Counted from the first letter of the stretch, positions 50,134 to 59,323 are shown. The stretch: DNA of 64,000 nucleotides from Geoglobus acetivorans (GCF_000789255.1 NZ_CP009552.1:868001-932000), one strand, 5' to 3'. The notes: generated by a model from the letters alone, not told the origin. A program made the numbers and translations.

Positions 50134-51342
50134 CTAAAACACCCGGGAGTGCGGCTGGATGAATCCAGCAGCTACAGCCCCCGGACCGATAAAAACGTCA
50201 TTACCAATCAGGCTGCCGACGTTTATCGAGGCATTTATGCCCGTTTTTACGTTATCACCTACGGCAGCTCCGAACTTCTTTCTGCCCGTATTCACGGGCT
50301 TTCCCTTCACGTTTACGGTGATCTCCCCCTCGTCAAGCCTGAGATTTGCGATCTTCGTTCCAGCCCCAAAGTTGCAGTTCTCCCCGATGACCGAGTCTCC
50401 GATGTAGTTGAGGTGGGGTATCTTGGTGTTGCTCATGATTATGGAGTTCTTTATTTCGACCGCGTTTCCAACGTGGCAGTTGTCACCTATGGACGTGTAC
50501 GGCCTTATGTAGCAGTTTGGTCCGATCCTGCAGTTCCTTCCGATAATTACCGGCCCGACTATGTAACTGCCGGCCATGACGACGCTGCCCTCTCCAATAA
50601 CCACGTTGCCCTTTATCACGGCCCCCTCCTCCACCTCACCCCTGATGTCCCTCTCGATTTCCGACAGCAGGATTTCGTTCGCCCTCAGCATGTCCCAGGG
50701 GTAGCCAACGTCAATCCACCTCTCGATGCGCACCGCCTTGAATTCAACTCCGTCCTGAACTGCCATCGTTATCGAGTCCGTGATCTCGTACTCTCCCCTG
50801 ACGGAAAGGGGTGTTCTCCTGAGATAATCCACGATCTCCTTCTTGAAGACGTATATGCCAGCATTAATGAGGTTGGATTTCGGAACCTCCGGCTTTTCGA
50901 TTATCTCTCTGACCACCCCATCCTCCACCGTAACCACTCCAAAGTCCTGCGGATTCTCGACCTCCCTCACGGCAATGGCCATCTCCTCTCTCAGGAGGTT
51001 TTTCAGGTCGTCCTCAAAAACGATCGCATCACCGTTCAGCATTACAAACCGATCCTCCAAGAGGTGTTCCGCAGATAAAAGCGCGTGAGCCGTGCCGAGC
51101 TGTTTTCTCTGCCTGACGTACCTTATTCTCACACCACTGAATTCCTCGCCTAAGTGCTCCCTCACCCTCTCCTCCCTGTATCCCACAACGAGTATAACCT
51201 CATCAACTCCTGCTCCAATCAGGTTCTCAACCACGTGCTGGAGAATCGGTTTGTTCGCAACGGGGAGCATGACCTTCGGTTTCGTGTACGTGAGGGGTCT
51301 CATTCTGGTTCCTTCACCTGCTGCAAGGATTACGGCCTGCAC
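50134..51342 (-). CDS. glmU: GlmU-like nucleotidyltransferase/acetyltransferase (copy 2)
   Basis: 402 residues with the same layout: AVILAAGEGTRMRPLTYTKPKVMLPVANK, then hexapeptide repeats (IKGNVVIGEGSVVMAG, IGRNCRIGPNCYIRPYTSIGDNCHVG). Its C-terminus keeps the segment FGAAVGDNVKTGINASINVG seen in archaeal bifunctional GlmU, so this copy is the better candidate for the acetyl-transfer step. It is 10 nt upstream of copy 1. First gene in the leftward operon. Confidence 0.9.
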   Translation of the reverse strand: MQAVILAAGEGTRMRPLTYTKPKVMLPVANKPILQHVVENLIGAGVDEVILVVGYREERVREHLGEEFSGVRIRYVRQRKQLGTAHALLSAEHLLEDRFVMLNGDAIVFEDDLKNLLREEMAIAVREVENPQDFGVVTVEDGVVREIIEKPEVPKSNLINAGIYVFKKEIVDYLRRTPLSVRGEYEITDSITMAVQDGVEFKAVRIERWIDVGYPWDMLRANEILLSEIERDIRGEVEEGAVIKGNVVIGEGSVVMAGSYIVGPVIIGRNCRIGPNCYIRPYTSIGDNCHVGNAVEIKNSIIMSNTKIPHLNYIGDSVIGENCNFGAGTKIANLRLDEGEITVNVKGKPVNTGRKKFGAAVGDNVKTGINASINVGSLIGNDVFIGPGAVAAGFIQPHSRVF

Positions 51343-51436
51343 AGCTAACCTATCCGAGTTTGAAGGATAAAAAATTAACTGCAGGCAAATGTGCAGCGGG
51401 ACAACATATAAATTACCGTTCTGCCGACCTGATGGT

Positions 51437-51709
51437 GTGAGGGTCAGAGTAAGGGCTGTAAGCGTTGAGGGCAGGTGTGCCGCCGGCTATAAATCAGGCG
51501 ACGAGTTCTATCTGGAGAAGTTCCTGCTCGAGTCTGAAAAACCCGTTTGCATACACGCGATTCTTGCTGTAAGCCACGTTGCGTACGCGCTGGCCCACGG
51601 AATGGATGCTGATGCTTTCGGAAAAAAGGAAATCCACCTGTCCTGTCCAGACCCAGGAGAGCCGCACGGAGATGGAAGGGTCACCTTCAGGATAGAGGTG
51701 GTCGAATGA
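51437..51709 (+). CDS. TIGR04076-like small protein
   Basis: 90 residues (VRVRVRAVSVEGRCAAGYKSGDEFYLEKF..., C-terminal CPDPGEPHGDGRVTFRIEVVE). The single conserved Cys near the C-terminus in HLSCPDPG and the beta-rich start resemble the small uncharacterised TIGR04076 family. The TATA box (CATATAAATT, about 51405-51414) is about 25 nt before GTG 51437, so the start is leaderless; the longer frame to 51389 would overlap the promoter. Its function is unknown. Confidence 0.7.
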   Translation: MRVRVRAVSVEGRCAAGYKSGDEFYLEKFLLESEKPVCIHAILAVSHVAYALAHGMDADAFGKKEIHLSCPDPGEPHGDGRVTFRIEVVE

Positions 51710-51814
51710 TTGTAATCAAAATTGAACAAAATAATTCAAAAAGAGGTTTTAACAGATATTTAAAGGGAAAATTATTACTGCCTGCACGGTAAAAAATTAA
51801 AAAGGTGATGAACT

Positions 51815-52870
51815 ATGAAGGCCCTAATCCTCTCAGGCGGACACGGCACACGCCTAAGACCCCTAACCTATTCTCAGCAGAAACAGCTTATTCCAGTTGC
51901 GAACAAGCCCGTGCTGTTCTATGCGATAGAGGACGTTATAGAGGCTGGAGTGGATGAGATAGGAATAATAACCGGCCCGAACAGGGAGCAGGTGATGGAG
52001 ACTGTCAGATCTGCAGAGTGGGATGCAGAAATAACCTTCATCCATCAAGGTGATCCCAAGGGACTGGCCCACGCGATACTCGTTGCAGAGGAATTTTTAG
52101 GAGACGATGAGTTCGTGATGTACCTGGGAGACAACATACTGAGGGACGGGATTGTAGAACACGCTCAGAAATTCAGGGAGAACGATCCCGACTCGCTCAT
52201 CCTCTTAACGGAGGTGGATGATCCAACGCGTTTTGGAGTTGCCGAGCTCGACGAGAATGGGAATGTTGTAAGACTGGTGGAGAAACCGAAGGTGCCTCCC
52301 TCAAACTTTGCCCTTGTGGGCATTTACTTCTTCAAGCCCGTCATACTCGAGGCGTGCAAGAGCATAAAGCCTTCGTGGCGAAACGAGCTCGAGATTACAG
52401 ATGCGATACAGTGGCTCATAGAGAATGGTTATTCAGTTGAAGCCTCGATTGTCAGGGGTTGGTGGAAGGATACGGGAAAGCCGGAGGACATACTCGAGGC
52501 AAACAGGCTGATTCTTGACGACATCAGGGAGAGCATTTCCGGGGAAGTCGTTGATTCCGCGATAATTGGCAGGGTTGTTGTGGAAGATGGAGCGAAGGTC
52601 ATGAATTCGACAATCAAGGGGCCGTGCATAATCGGCAGAAACGCGAGGATTGAGAACGCATACATCGGCCCCTACACGGCAGTGGGTAACGGCTGCATGG
52701 TCAGAGATACTGAGATTGAGGACAGCGTCGTTCTCGACGAGAGTGTCATTGAGAACGCTGGAAGAATAGTCGAAAGCCTGATAGGCAGGGGCGTGAGAAT
52801 CAGGAAGGGCAATTCGAGGCCCTCCGGACACAGGTTCGTCATCGGAGACAATTCAGAACTGACTCTCTGA
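51815..52870 (+). CDS. rmlA: Glucose-1-phosphate thymidylyltransferase (long RmlA)
   Basis: 351 residues. Nucleotidyltransferase start LILSGGHGTRLRPLTYSQQKQLIPVANKP with the active-site loop, VEKPKVPPSNFALVGIYFF, and C-terminal hexapeptide turns (IGRVVVEDGAKV..., IGRNARIENAYIGPYTAVG), which make it the long archaeal form. Makes dTDP-glucose. First gene of the dTDP-rhamnose operon. Confidence 0.92.
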   Translation: MKALILSGGHGTRLRPLTYSQQKQLIPVANKPVLFYAIEDVIEAGVDEIGIITGPNREQVMETVRSAEWDAEITFIHQGDPKGLAHAILVAEEFLGDDEFVMYLGDNILRDGIVEHAQKFRENDPDSLILLTEVDDPTRFGVAELDENGNVVRLVEKPKVPPSNFALVGIYFFKPVILEACKSIKPSWRNELEITDAIQWLIENGYSVEASIVRGWWKDTGKPEDILEANRLILDDIRESISGEVVDSAIIGRVVVEDGAKVMNSTIKGPCIIGRNARIENAYIGPYTAVGNGCMVRDTEIEDSVVLDESVIENAGRIVESLIGRGVRIRKGNSRPSGHRFVIGDNSELTL

Positions 52871-52879
52871 GGTGGAGGG

Positions 52880-53881
52880 ATGAAGATACTGGTGACAGGA
52901 GGTCTGGGCTTCATAGGGAGCAACTTCGTAAGATATGCTCTGGACACGCACCGAGACGTGGAAGTCGTGAACGTGGACGCGATGAAGCACGGGTCTAACC
53001 CTGACAATCTAAGGGACATTGAAGAGAGTGACAGATACTCGTTTGTAAAGGGGGACATAGCAGATTACGAGCTTGTGAAGGATCTGGTCAGGGAAGTGGA
53101 TGCAGTTGTCAACTTCGCAGCAGAGACTCACGTTGACAGGAGCATATCCTCGCCACACTCATTCCTGCAGAGCAACGTCGTGGGGGTTTTCACGATACTC
53201 GAGGCAGTCAGGAAGGAGAACCCTGACGCGAGGCTCGTCCACATTTCCACGGACGAGGTGTACGGGGACATACTGGAAGGTTCTTTCAGAGAAGAGGACA
53301 GGCTTAAGCCGTCCTCGCCATACTCTGCCAGCAAGGCCGCCGCAGACATGTTCGTTCTGTCTTACGTCAGAACCTACGGAATTGATGCGAGGATCACCAG
53401 ATGTACAAACAACTACGGGCCATACCAGTTTCCGGAGAAGCTGATTCCGAAGACGATAATCCGGGCCGTTAAGGGGCTCAGAGTGCCAGTTTACGGGACG
53501 GGCCAGAACGTCAGGGACTGGCTTTACGTTGAGGACCACTGCAGGGCAATAGACCTCGTGATGAGGGAGGGCGAAAGAGGAGAGGTGTACAACATCTCGA
53601 GCGGAGAGGAGAGGACGAACATCGAGGTTGTGAGGACGATACTTGACATCCTGGGGAAGGGTGAGGATCAGATAGAGTTCGTTGAGGACAGGCCCGGGCA
53701 CGACGTTAGATATAGCCTGGACTCCTCGAAGGTCAGGGAAGAGCTCGGCTGGAAACCGGAGCTGAGCTTCGAGGAGGGTATAAAGAGAACGGTGGAGTGG
53801 TACCTGCAGAACGGGTGGTGGTGGGAGCCCTTGGCTGACGATAGGGTTCTGCATCCAACGCCATGGAGGCTGGAGTGGTAA
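52880..53881 (+). CDS. rmlB: dTDP-glucose 4,6-dehydratase
   Basis: 333-residue short-chain dehydrogenase. NAD loop GGLGFIGSNFVRY, the TDEVYGD catalytic segment and active-site YSASKAAADM, NNYGPYQFPEKLIP and VRDWLYVEDHCRAI are intact. It starts 10 nt after rmlA. Following it, an AbrB/PIN pair separates it from rmlD. Confidence 0.95.
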   Translation: MKILVTGGLGFIGSNFVRYALDTHRDVEVVNVDAMKHGSNPDNLRDIEESDRYSFVKGDIADYELVKDLVREVDAVVNFAAETHVDRSISSPHSFLQSNVVGVFTILEAVRKENPDARLVHISTDEVYGDILEGSFREEDRLKPSSPYSASKAAADMFVLSYVRTYGIDARITRCTNNYGPYQFPEKLIPKTIIRAVKGLRVPVYGTGQNVRDWLYVEDHCRAIDLVMREGERGEVYNISSGEERTNIEVVRTILDILGKGEDQIEFVEDRPGHDVRYSLDSSKVREELGWKPELSFEEGIKRTVEWYLQNGWWWEPLADDRVLHPTPWRLEW

Positions 53882-53913
53882 CGGTTAAGTAATTCCACTG
53901 CAAAATTTTCACC

Positions 53914-54159
53914 ATGGCATCTGATGTGGAAATAATCAAAGACCTGGACAAGCAGGGCCGGCTGGTATTGCCCAAAGAATGGAGGGAAAAGTACGCCAGG
54001 AGGGGGAAAGTAATTCTGAAGGTGGAGGATGATGAGATAATCATAAAACCTTACAGGTTGGCGGATCTGACCGAATTCTTCGACAAAATCGAGGTGGACA
54101 TTCGGTCAGACTTATCCGACTGGAAGTCTGTCAGGAGGGAGCTGCGTGAGGTTCGTTGA
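53914..54159 (+). CDS. AbrB-type antitoxin inside the rml operon
   Basis: 81 residues. N-terminal AbrB hairpin (KDLDKQGRLVLPKEWREKY) and an acidic tail. It overlaps the PIN toxin gene by 14 nt. The pair lies between rmlB and rmlD on the same strand, 33 nt after rmlB and 5 nt before rmlD, so it is likely to be carried on the same transcript. Confidence 0.85.
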   Translation: MASDVEIIKDLDKQGRLVLPKEWREKYARRGKVILKVEDDEIIIKPYRLADLTEFFDKIEVDIRSDLSDWKSVRRELREVR

Positions 54160-54562
54160 CGCCAGCGTTTTCGTCCACGCCTACCTCAGGCCGAAAAGAG
54201 AACTGAAACCCCACGAAATGAAGATAAAGGAATCTGCCAAGGAGATTGTCACGAGGATAAACGACGGTGAGGAGGTGGGCATGACCGTCGTTCAGATTAC
54301 AGAGATAGCCAATCTCCTCGAGAGCTACCTGCCTCTCCGGGACGCTCTAAAGGTGGAGGAGTTTCTGCTTCTCGCAGGGAACGTTAAGGTGTTCGACGTC
54401 ACGAGGAGGGACTGCCTCAAAGCCCTGGAAACAGCGAGAGAAGAGGGTGTGGGACTGAGCGATGCGGTAGCCTACGTGATAATGCGGAAAAACGGTGTGA
54501 ACGAGATATACTCGTTCGACAGCGACTTTGACAGGCTTGACGTGAAGAGGGTTACGGAGTGA
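54146..54562 (+). CDS. PIN-domain toxin (VapC) inside the rml operon
   Basis: 138 residues. PIN acidic residues: RFVDASVFVHAY, the middle helix VGMTVVQITEIANL, GLSDAVAYVIM and YSFDSDFDRLD. Intact by eye. Start ATG 54146 within the antitoxin tail. It ends 5 nt before rmlD, giving tight packing in a sugar operon. Confidence 0.88.
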   Translation: MRFVDASVFVHAYLRPKRELKPHEMKIKESAKEIVTRINDGEEVGMTVVQITEIANLLESYLPLRDALKVEEFLLLAGNVKVFDVTRRDCLKALETAREEGVGLSDAVAYVIMRKNGVNEIYSFDSDFDRLDVKRVTE

Positions 54563-54566
54563 TGTT

Positions 54567-55436
54567 ATGAGGCTGTTCATCACGGGTGGGAGTGGTCTGC
54601 TGGGAAGCAGAATAGCCGAGATTGCCCTGGAGAGGGGGTATGAGGTTTACTCCGGATACAGCAGCCACAAACCCGAATCAGGTGAGCCGGTTAAACTGGA
54701 CCTTGCAAGTCCAGAAAGCGCCGTAAAGGTTATCGGCGAGATAATGCCGGACGTCATCATTCACTCCGCAGCGCTCACGGATGTTGACAGATGCGAGGTT
54801 GAGAGGGAACTGGCATACAGAATAAACGTCGAGGGGTCGGATGTGATAGCGAGAGCTGCGAGGAGGAGCGGCGCGTTCCTCGTTTACGTCTCAACGGACT
54901 ACGTGTTCGACGGGGAGCGGGGGATGTACAGGGAGAATGACGAGACCAATCCCGTGAATTACTACGGCCGCACAAAGCTGCTGGGGGAGGAGAGCTGCCG
55001 GGACTTCTGCATCGCGAGGACCTGCGTTATTTACGGGGCGAAACCGGCGAGCGGTAAGGTGAACTTCGCCCTGTGGCTGATGGATAAGCTTGAGAAGGGA
55101 GAGAGTGTTAGAGTGGTAACAGATCAGTTCATCACGCCCACACTCAACACAAACCTCGCCAGGATGATTCTGGAATGTGCAGAGAGAAGGCTCAGAGGGA
55201 TCCTTCATCTGGCCGGAGCAACAAGGGTTTCGAGGTTCGAGTTTGCCAGGGAGATTGCAGAGGTGTTCGGTCTTGACGATAACCTGATAGCTCCCTCGAA
55301 GATGGATGAGATAAACTGGATTGCGAGAAGGCCGAGGGACTCTTCGCTCGACGTTTCGAAAGCTGAGGAGCAATTGAAAGAGAAACCTTATGGACTGAAA
55401 AAAGCTTTAAGAGTGTTGAAAGAAGAGATTGTTTAG
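54567..55436 (+). CDS. rmlD: dTDP-4-dehydrorhamnose reductase
   Basis: 289 residues, extended SDR. NADPH loop ITGGSGLLGSRIAEIA, the VSTDYVFDGERGMYRE segment with its catalytic Tyr downstream in NYYGRTKLLGEE, and the family tail. It makes dTDP-L-rhamnose from the keto-sugar. It lies between the two inserted toxin-antitoxin pairs. Confidence 0.92.
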   Translation: MRLFITGGSGLLGSRIAEIALERGYEVYSGYSSHKPESGEPVKLDLASPESAVKVIGEIMPDVIIHSAALTDVDRCEVERELAYRINVEGSDVIARAARRSGAFLVYVSTDYVFDGERGMYRENDETNPVNYYGRTKLLGEESCRDFCIARTCVIYGAKPASGKVNFALWLMDKLEKGESVRVVTDQFITPTLNTNLARMILECAERRLRGILHLAGATRVSRFEFAREIAEVFGLDDNLIAPSKMDEINWIARRPRDSSLDVSKAEEQLKEKPYGLKKALRVLKEEIV

Positions 55437-55445
55437 GTGATTGAA

Positions 55446-55646
55446 ATGCCGAAGGTCATTGAAGTTGTGTATGAGAATGGTGTGTTTAAACCTCTTGAAA
55501 AGGTTGATCTGAGAGAGGGAGAAAAGCTAAAAGTAGTAATTAGGAAGGGTGTAGGACATTTAATTGGAAAGTATGGTAAGGGGAAAGTAGATCTTCTGGT
55601 GTTGAGAGATGAAATCTATGACAGAAGAAGCCATATTCATCGATAG
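55446..55646 (+). CDS. DUF104/AF2212-type antitoxin inside the rml operon
   Basis: 66 residues. Starts PKVIEVVYENGVFKPLEKVDL, the beta-strand-rich signature of DUF104 (UPF0165) antitoxins first noted in Archaeoglobus. It begins 10 nt after rmlD and overlaps the PIN toxin start. Its base composition is lower in GC than its rml neighbours. Confidence 0.88.
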   Translation: MPKVIEVVYENGVFKPLEKVDLREGEKLKVVIRKGVGHLIGKYGKGKVDLLVLRDEIYDRRSHIHR

Positions 55647-56076
55647 TTCCGTATTTTTGGCTTTCTTTATAGATGGGATAAACGTCTTTGAGAAGCTTGA
55701 GGAATATAAACTGCTGACATCCGCAAACGTAATTGAAGAAGTAACTTACGTTTTGATAAAAGAAAGTGCTAAAGATATAACTAAAATTGATAAACACTAC
55801 GATCTACTGAACCACTTGAGAGAAAATCCAGATTTGGTATCAGAAATCTCTAAGGAGGTAATTTTAGACATAACAGACGTTTTAAATTTCTTTGATATAG
55901 TCGTTATACATCCAGTAAACCATTTCGCAATGTTCGAAATTATAAAATCCTACGGTCTACTACCAAACGATGCTTTGATAGCTGCGACGTGCAAGCATTA
56001 CGGAGTAAAAAAGATTGCCACGTTTGACGGGGATTTTAAGAGGGTCGATTTTCTTGATGTGGTGGAGGTGGTATAA
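55618..56076 (+). CDS. PIN-domain toxin (VapC) of the DUF104 pair
   Basis: 152 residues from ATG 55618 (MTEEAIFIDSSVFLAFF). PIN residues: IFIDSS, ANVIEEVTYVL, LPNDALIAATC and IATFDGDFKRV. It is AT-rich compared with the rml genes and its stop codon overlaps the rmlC start (TAATG). This argues for recent arrival. Confidence 0.88.
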   Translation: MTEEAIFIDSSVFLAFFIDGINVFEKLEEYKLLTSANVIEEVTYVLIKESAKDITKIDKHYDLLNHLRENPDLVSEISKEVILDITDVLNFFDIVVIHPVNHFAMFEIIKSYGLLPNDALIAATCKHYGVKKIATFDGDFKRVDFLDVVEVV

Positions 56077-56573
56077 TGCTCCCCGGCATAGTTATCAAAC
56101 CCCTGAAGAGGTTTGCTGACGAGAGAGGTTTCTTCACCGAGATAATGCGCAGAGACTGGGACATTTTTGAGGACGAGATAGTACAGGCAAACATGTCCAT
56201 CACCTACCCCGGAATAGTGAGGGCCTGGCACAGGCACGAGAGGGGGCAGGTGGACTACTTCGTCTGCGTCAGGGGTGCGATAAAGATCTGCGTTTACGAT
56301 GAGGAAACGAAGGAGCTGAACGAGATAGTTTCAACTGGTGAAAATCCACAGATTGTGAGAGTTCCAGGACACTACTGGCACGGGTTCAAGGCTCTTGGCA
56401 CTGAGCCGGCGATGCTGGTTTACTTCGTCAGCAGGCTCTACGACTACGGCAATCCGGACGAGGTGAGGAGGCCGTGGAACGATCCGGATGTGGTGCCTGA
56501 GGTTATCAACGGCAGGAGAGACGACCCGAGATGCGGGAAGCCCTGGGACTGGTTCTATCCACCGCATAAATAA
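56076..56573 (+). CDS. rmlC: dTDP-4-dehydrorhamnose 3,5-epimerase
   Basis: 165-residue cupin. RFADERGFFTEIMR at the start, catalytic His in RAWHRHERGQVDYFVCVRG and the Tyr region VPGHYWHGFKALG are typical. It completes dTDP-rhamnose synthesis with rmlA, B and D. Order in the operon is A-B-(TA)-D-(TA)-C. Confidence 0.93.
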   Translation: MLPGIVIKPLKRFADERGFFTEIMRRDWDIFEDEIVQANMSITYPGIVRAWHRHERGQVDYFVCVRGAIKICVYDEETKELNEIVSTGENPQIVRVPGHYWHGFKALGTEPAMLVYFVSRLYDYGNPDEVRRPWNDPDVVPEVINGRRDDPRCGKPWDWFYPPHK

Positions 56574-56689
56574 TCCATGAATTTTTATAAGCAAGGTCAG
56601 AGAGAGTGTGGCCTGAGTCCCGGTGGAACAGTCGGCGTGATGGTTTCTGGCCGATTTTAAAAACAGGCAAAGGTAACCCGGTGGATGAC

Positions 56690-58219
56690 ATGAGTGAGGT
56701 CAATCATGCTCTCCAGAGGATAGCGAGGGGAACAGGAATAGTATTTGCTGGAACGGTAATCTCGATGTTCTTTGGATTTCTGAGCAGAACACTAATAGCA
56801 AGGTACTTTTCGGTCGGAGAATACGGAGTTTACAATCTCGCCATAACTATTCTGAGCGTAGCCCTTGTAATTGTTACACTGGGATTTCCAAGTTCACTTC
56901 CGAGAGAGATTGCAGTTTACAGAGAAAAAGAGCCTTCGAAGGTTAAAACGCTAATTTCGACTGCACTTACGACGGTGGCGCTGACCAGTGCCGTCTGGAC
57001 GATAGTACTGGTCCTCGGTGCAGAAGACCTTGCCAGGATTTTCAGTGACGAACGGCTGGTTTACGCTGTGGAAGTTACGGCACTTGCCCTTCCGTTTTCG
57101 GCCTTAACCGGGGTGATTATCTCAATCACCCAGGGATTCGGAAGAGTAAGAGAAAAAGTGTATTTCCAGAACATAGTCTATCCCGTATTCTGGCTGGTAT
57201 TCGTTTTACTGATTGTCGCCCTTGACCTGCATTTCTCCACAATATTCTGGGCCTACGTTTTGGCCCAATCCATAACATTTTTCCTCCTGTTTTTTGAAGT
57301 CATCAGAACCGAAATCTTCGGAATCGGCCCGTATTTGAATCGAAATATCGGGAAAGAGCTCATTAAATTCTCGGTTCCCCTCATGCTTACGGGCATTGCG
57401 GGTTTCGTCATGACGTGGATGGACACTTTAATGCTCGGTTATTACAAAAGCTCCGAAATAGTGGGGCTGTACAGCGCCGCAACGCCGCTCGCCAGATTGC
57501 TCCCGATATTTCTCAACTCAGCGGCGTTCCTCTACCCATCCATCATCTCCAGATTGTACGCTCACGAAAAGCTGACCGAGATGAAAAGAGCGTACCAAGT
57601 TCTCACAAAGTGGATTTTTCTGCTGACACTGCCATTATTCAGCATAATGATGCTGTTTCCAGCAGCCACAATAGCCTTCTTCTTCGGGCCCAATTACATT
57701 TCAGCCAGCCAGGCGCTTCAAATTCTGGCATTGGGATTCATGTTCCACACGTTCTTGGGACTGAACGGGCTGAGCTTGGTCGTCATCGGGGAGAGCAGGT
57801 TTATAATGGTCTCAAGCATCCTCTCTTCGATCCTCAACCTCATGCTGAACGCACTTCTGATACCAGTTTACGGCATGTCAGGAGCAGCAACAGCCACCGC
57901 CGTATCCTACATAGCCGGTAACGTTTTAGTTTCAATTAAACTCTACAGAGAAACTAAAATCCACCCATTCAGCCGGAATTACGTGAAACCCCTGACAATT
58001 AGCTTTTTGCTGCTGGGATTGATCCAGAGCCTTCACCTGGAAGTGCCAAACGTATGGCATGCGATCCCCATACTGGTCATGTTCATCACACTTTACGGAT
58101 TTTTAGTCCTCCTGAGCAAGAGTGTTGATAGAGAGGACGTCGAGCTGCTACTGGCAATAGAGAAGAGGCTGGGAATCGACTTGGGAGCAATAAAGAAAAT
58201 ATTGAGGAAGTTTGTTTAG
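56690..58219 (+). CDS. Polysaccharide flippase (Wzx/RfbX, MOP family)
   Basis: About 509 residues with 12-14 predicted TM helices (ARGTGIVFAGTVISMFFGFLSRT..., then repeated pairs up to 470). MOP flippases move lipid-linked oligosaccharides across the membrane. I take ATG 56690 (MSEVNHALQ) because the upstream 28 codons have no membrane or signal pattern; GTG 56681 is an alternative. It follows rmlC by about 115 nt, and the gap holds a likely promoter (TTTTAAAA near 56655-56662). Probably exports rhamnosylated surface glycans. Confidence 0.85.
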   Translation: MSEVNHALQRIARGTGIVFAGTVISMFFGFLSRTLIARYFSVGEYGVYNLAITILSVALVIVTLGFPSSLPREIAVYREKEPSKVKTLISTALTTVALTSAVWTIVLVLGAEDLARIFSDERLVYAVEVTALALPFSALTGVIISITQGFGRVREKVYFQNIVYPVFWLVFVLLIVALDLHFSTIFWAYVLAQSITFFLLFFEVIRTEIFGIGPYLNRNIGKELIKFSVPLMLTGIAGFVMTWMDTLMLGYYKSSEIVGLYSAATPLARLLPIFLNSAAFLYPSIISRLYAHEKLTEMKRAYQVLTKWIFLLTLPLFSIMMLFPAATIAFFFGPNYISASQALQILALGFMFHTFLGLNGLSLVVIGESRFIMVSSILSSILNLMLNALLIPVYGMSGAATATAVSYIAGNVLVSIKLYRETKIHPFSRNYVKPLTISFLLLGLIQSLHLEVPNVWHAIPILVMFITLYGFLVLLSKSVDREDVELLLAIEKRLGIDLGAIKKILRKFV

Positions 58220-58289
58220 ATCTTCGCATTTTTGATCATGAATTGCTTTGACGGTAAGTTTTTATTTTGCTAAGAGAATTTGTAAAGTG

Positions 58290-58511
58290 ATGAGCGACGT
58301 GATTGAAGTTTTGAAGAGAATAGAGGACAAACTTGATGAAATGGACAAAAGACTCAGGAGGATCGAAGAAGAGTTTTTTGATGAATTGAGTGAAGAGGAG
58401 CTGAGAGAGCTTGAAGAAGACTTAAAAGCATATAAAGAGGGGAAACTGGAGTTGACAGACTTTGAAGAGATCGAAAGAGAACTTCAGGGTCAGGCTGAGT
58501 CCAAAAGCTAA
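58290..58511 (+). CDS. RelB-like acidic antitoxin
   Basis: 73 residues. Starts MSDVIEVLKRIEDKLDEMDKR, then strongly acidic (EEEFFDELSEEELRELEEDL), as for the antitoxin at 45723. It overlaps the RelE-type gene downstream by about 50 nt. Start chosen at the second ATG since the first 14 codons (from 58248) are not family-like. Confidence 0.8.
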   Translation: MSDVIEVLKRIEDKLDEMDKRLRRIEEEFFDELSEEELRELEEDLKAYKEGKLELTDFEEIERELQGQAESKS

Positions 58512-58740
58512 GAAATTTCTGAATAAACTACCCAAGAACGACAGGGAGAGAATTCTGTCCGTTCTTGGAGCTTTAAGAGAAAATCCCTTTTCTCTCAATA
58601 TCAGAAAACTTGAGGGGACGGAATTTCACAGGGTTCGGGCTGGAAGAATCTACAGAATCATTATCCACATCGACTGGGAGAACAGAATCGTGGTGGTTTT
58701 CAAAATAGACAAAAGAGAAAAGGTTTACGATCGATTGTGA
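58462..58740 (+). CDS. RelE/ParE-type toxin
   Basis: 92 residues. RVRLSPKAKKFLNKLPKNDRERILSVL, NIRKLEGTEFHRVRAGRIYRIIIHID and a basic KREKVYDRL tail give a complete RelE fold. TTG 58462 is used; the fold begins at about residue 8, so a later start is possible. It pairs with the acidic protein before it. Confidence 0.82.
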   Translation: MKRSKENFRVRLSPKAKKFLNKLPKNDRERILSVLGALRENPFSLNIRKLEGTEFHRVRAGRIYRIIIHIDWENRIVVVFKIDKREKVYDRL

Positions 58741-58766
58741 CTTACAGCGACTATCGCATTATATCC

Positions 58767-58835
58767 TGCCTTTTAGTTTCAGGTTTCTTATAGCTTTTTT
58801 GAGGTTTTCGTCTTCTCTCTTTTCCCGGTAGTAGC
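58767..58835 (-). pseudogene. C-terminal remnant of a phosphodiesterase paralogue
   Basis: Leftward, about 22 codons plus a stop match the C-terminus of the gene at 59703-61337 (YREK-x-EDENLKKAIRNLKLKG). It is a truncated second copy of that end. The toxin-antitoxin genes at 58900-59528 lie between it and the intact gene. Confidence 0.65.
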
Positions 58836-58899
58836 TTTGAGATACCTATTTCGGCCGACACCTTGAAAACCCTGAACCCGGTTCAGAGATCATAATTTA

Positions 58900-59323
58900 T
58901 TAAAGCCTTCTCAGAAAACCAAAGTATCTGTTAACAAAATTCACAACATCCTCTGTATTCAGAACAGTAATCTCCTCTATGCCTTTCAGCCTTCTGTCGT
59001 TGCTCCAGAGTGGAAATCCCGCTTTCAATGCAAGTGCTATAAAATCCGCATCATCCGGATCGGGAGAGATTTTCAAGAGCGAGAGGAATGAATTCTGCAT
59101 AAAAGCTATCTTCAACAAACACAACATGCTTTCTGAGGATGGAGATCAGCTTCTCAAAGTCTTCATTCTCAATTTTTGCTTTCCTTACAACCACATCTCT
59201 GTGCTTTTTGAGTTCTTCTATCGAAAATTCAGGGCTTATCAGATTTCCAGATAAGAGAAAAATCAGTTCTCTTGTTCTGGTTGACTTTCCGAAAAATGAA
59301 AAGAGGACGTTTGTGTTAACCAC
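58900..59323 (-). pseudogene. PIN toxin, frameshifted and lacking its first Asp
   Basis: Reading leftward from GTG 59323, VNTNVLFSFFGKSTRTREL leads to YAEFIPLALE in one frame, then PDPDDADFIALALKAGFPLW in another. The single-base break lies near 59062-59076. The first PIN Asp (normally VVDTNVL) reads VVNTNVL, so the active site is also lost. Both changes argue for an inactive toxin. The antitoxin upstream is intact. Confidence 0.75.

Noticed and set aside
49987-51078. A 363-codon rightward frame across the two glmU-like genes
   Set aside because: Antisense of two conserved nucleotidyltransferases; no domain, no plausible start signals.
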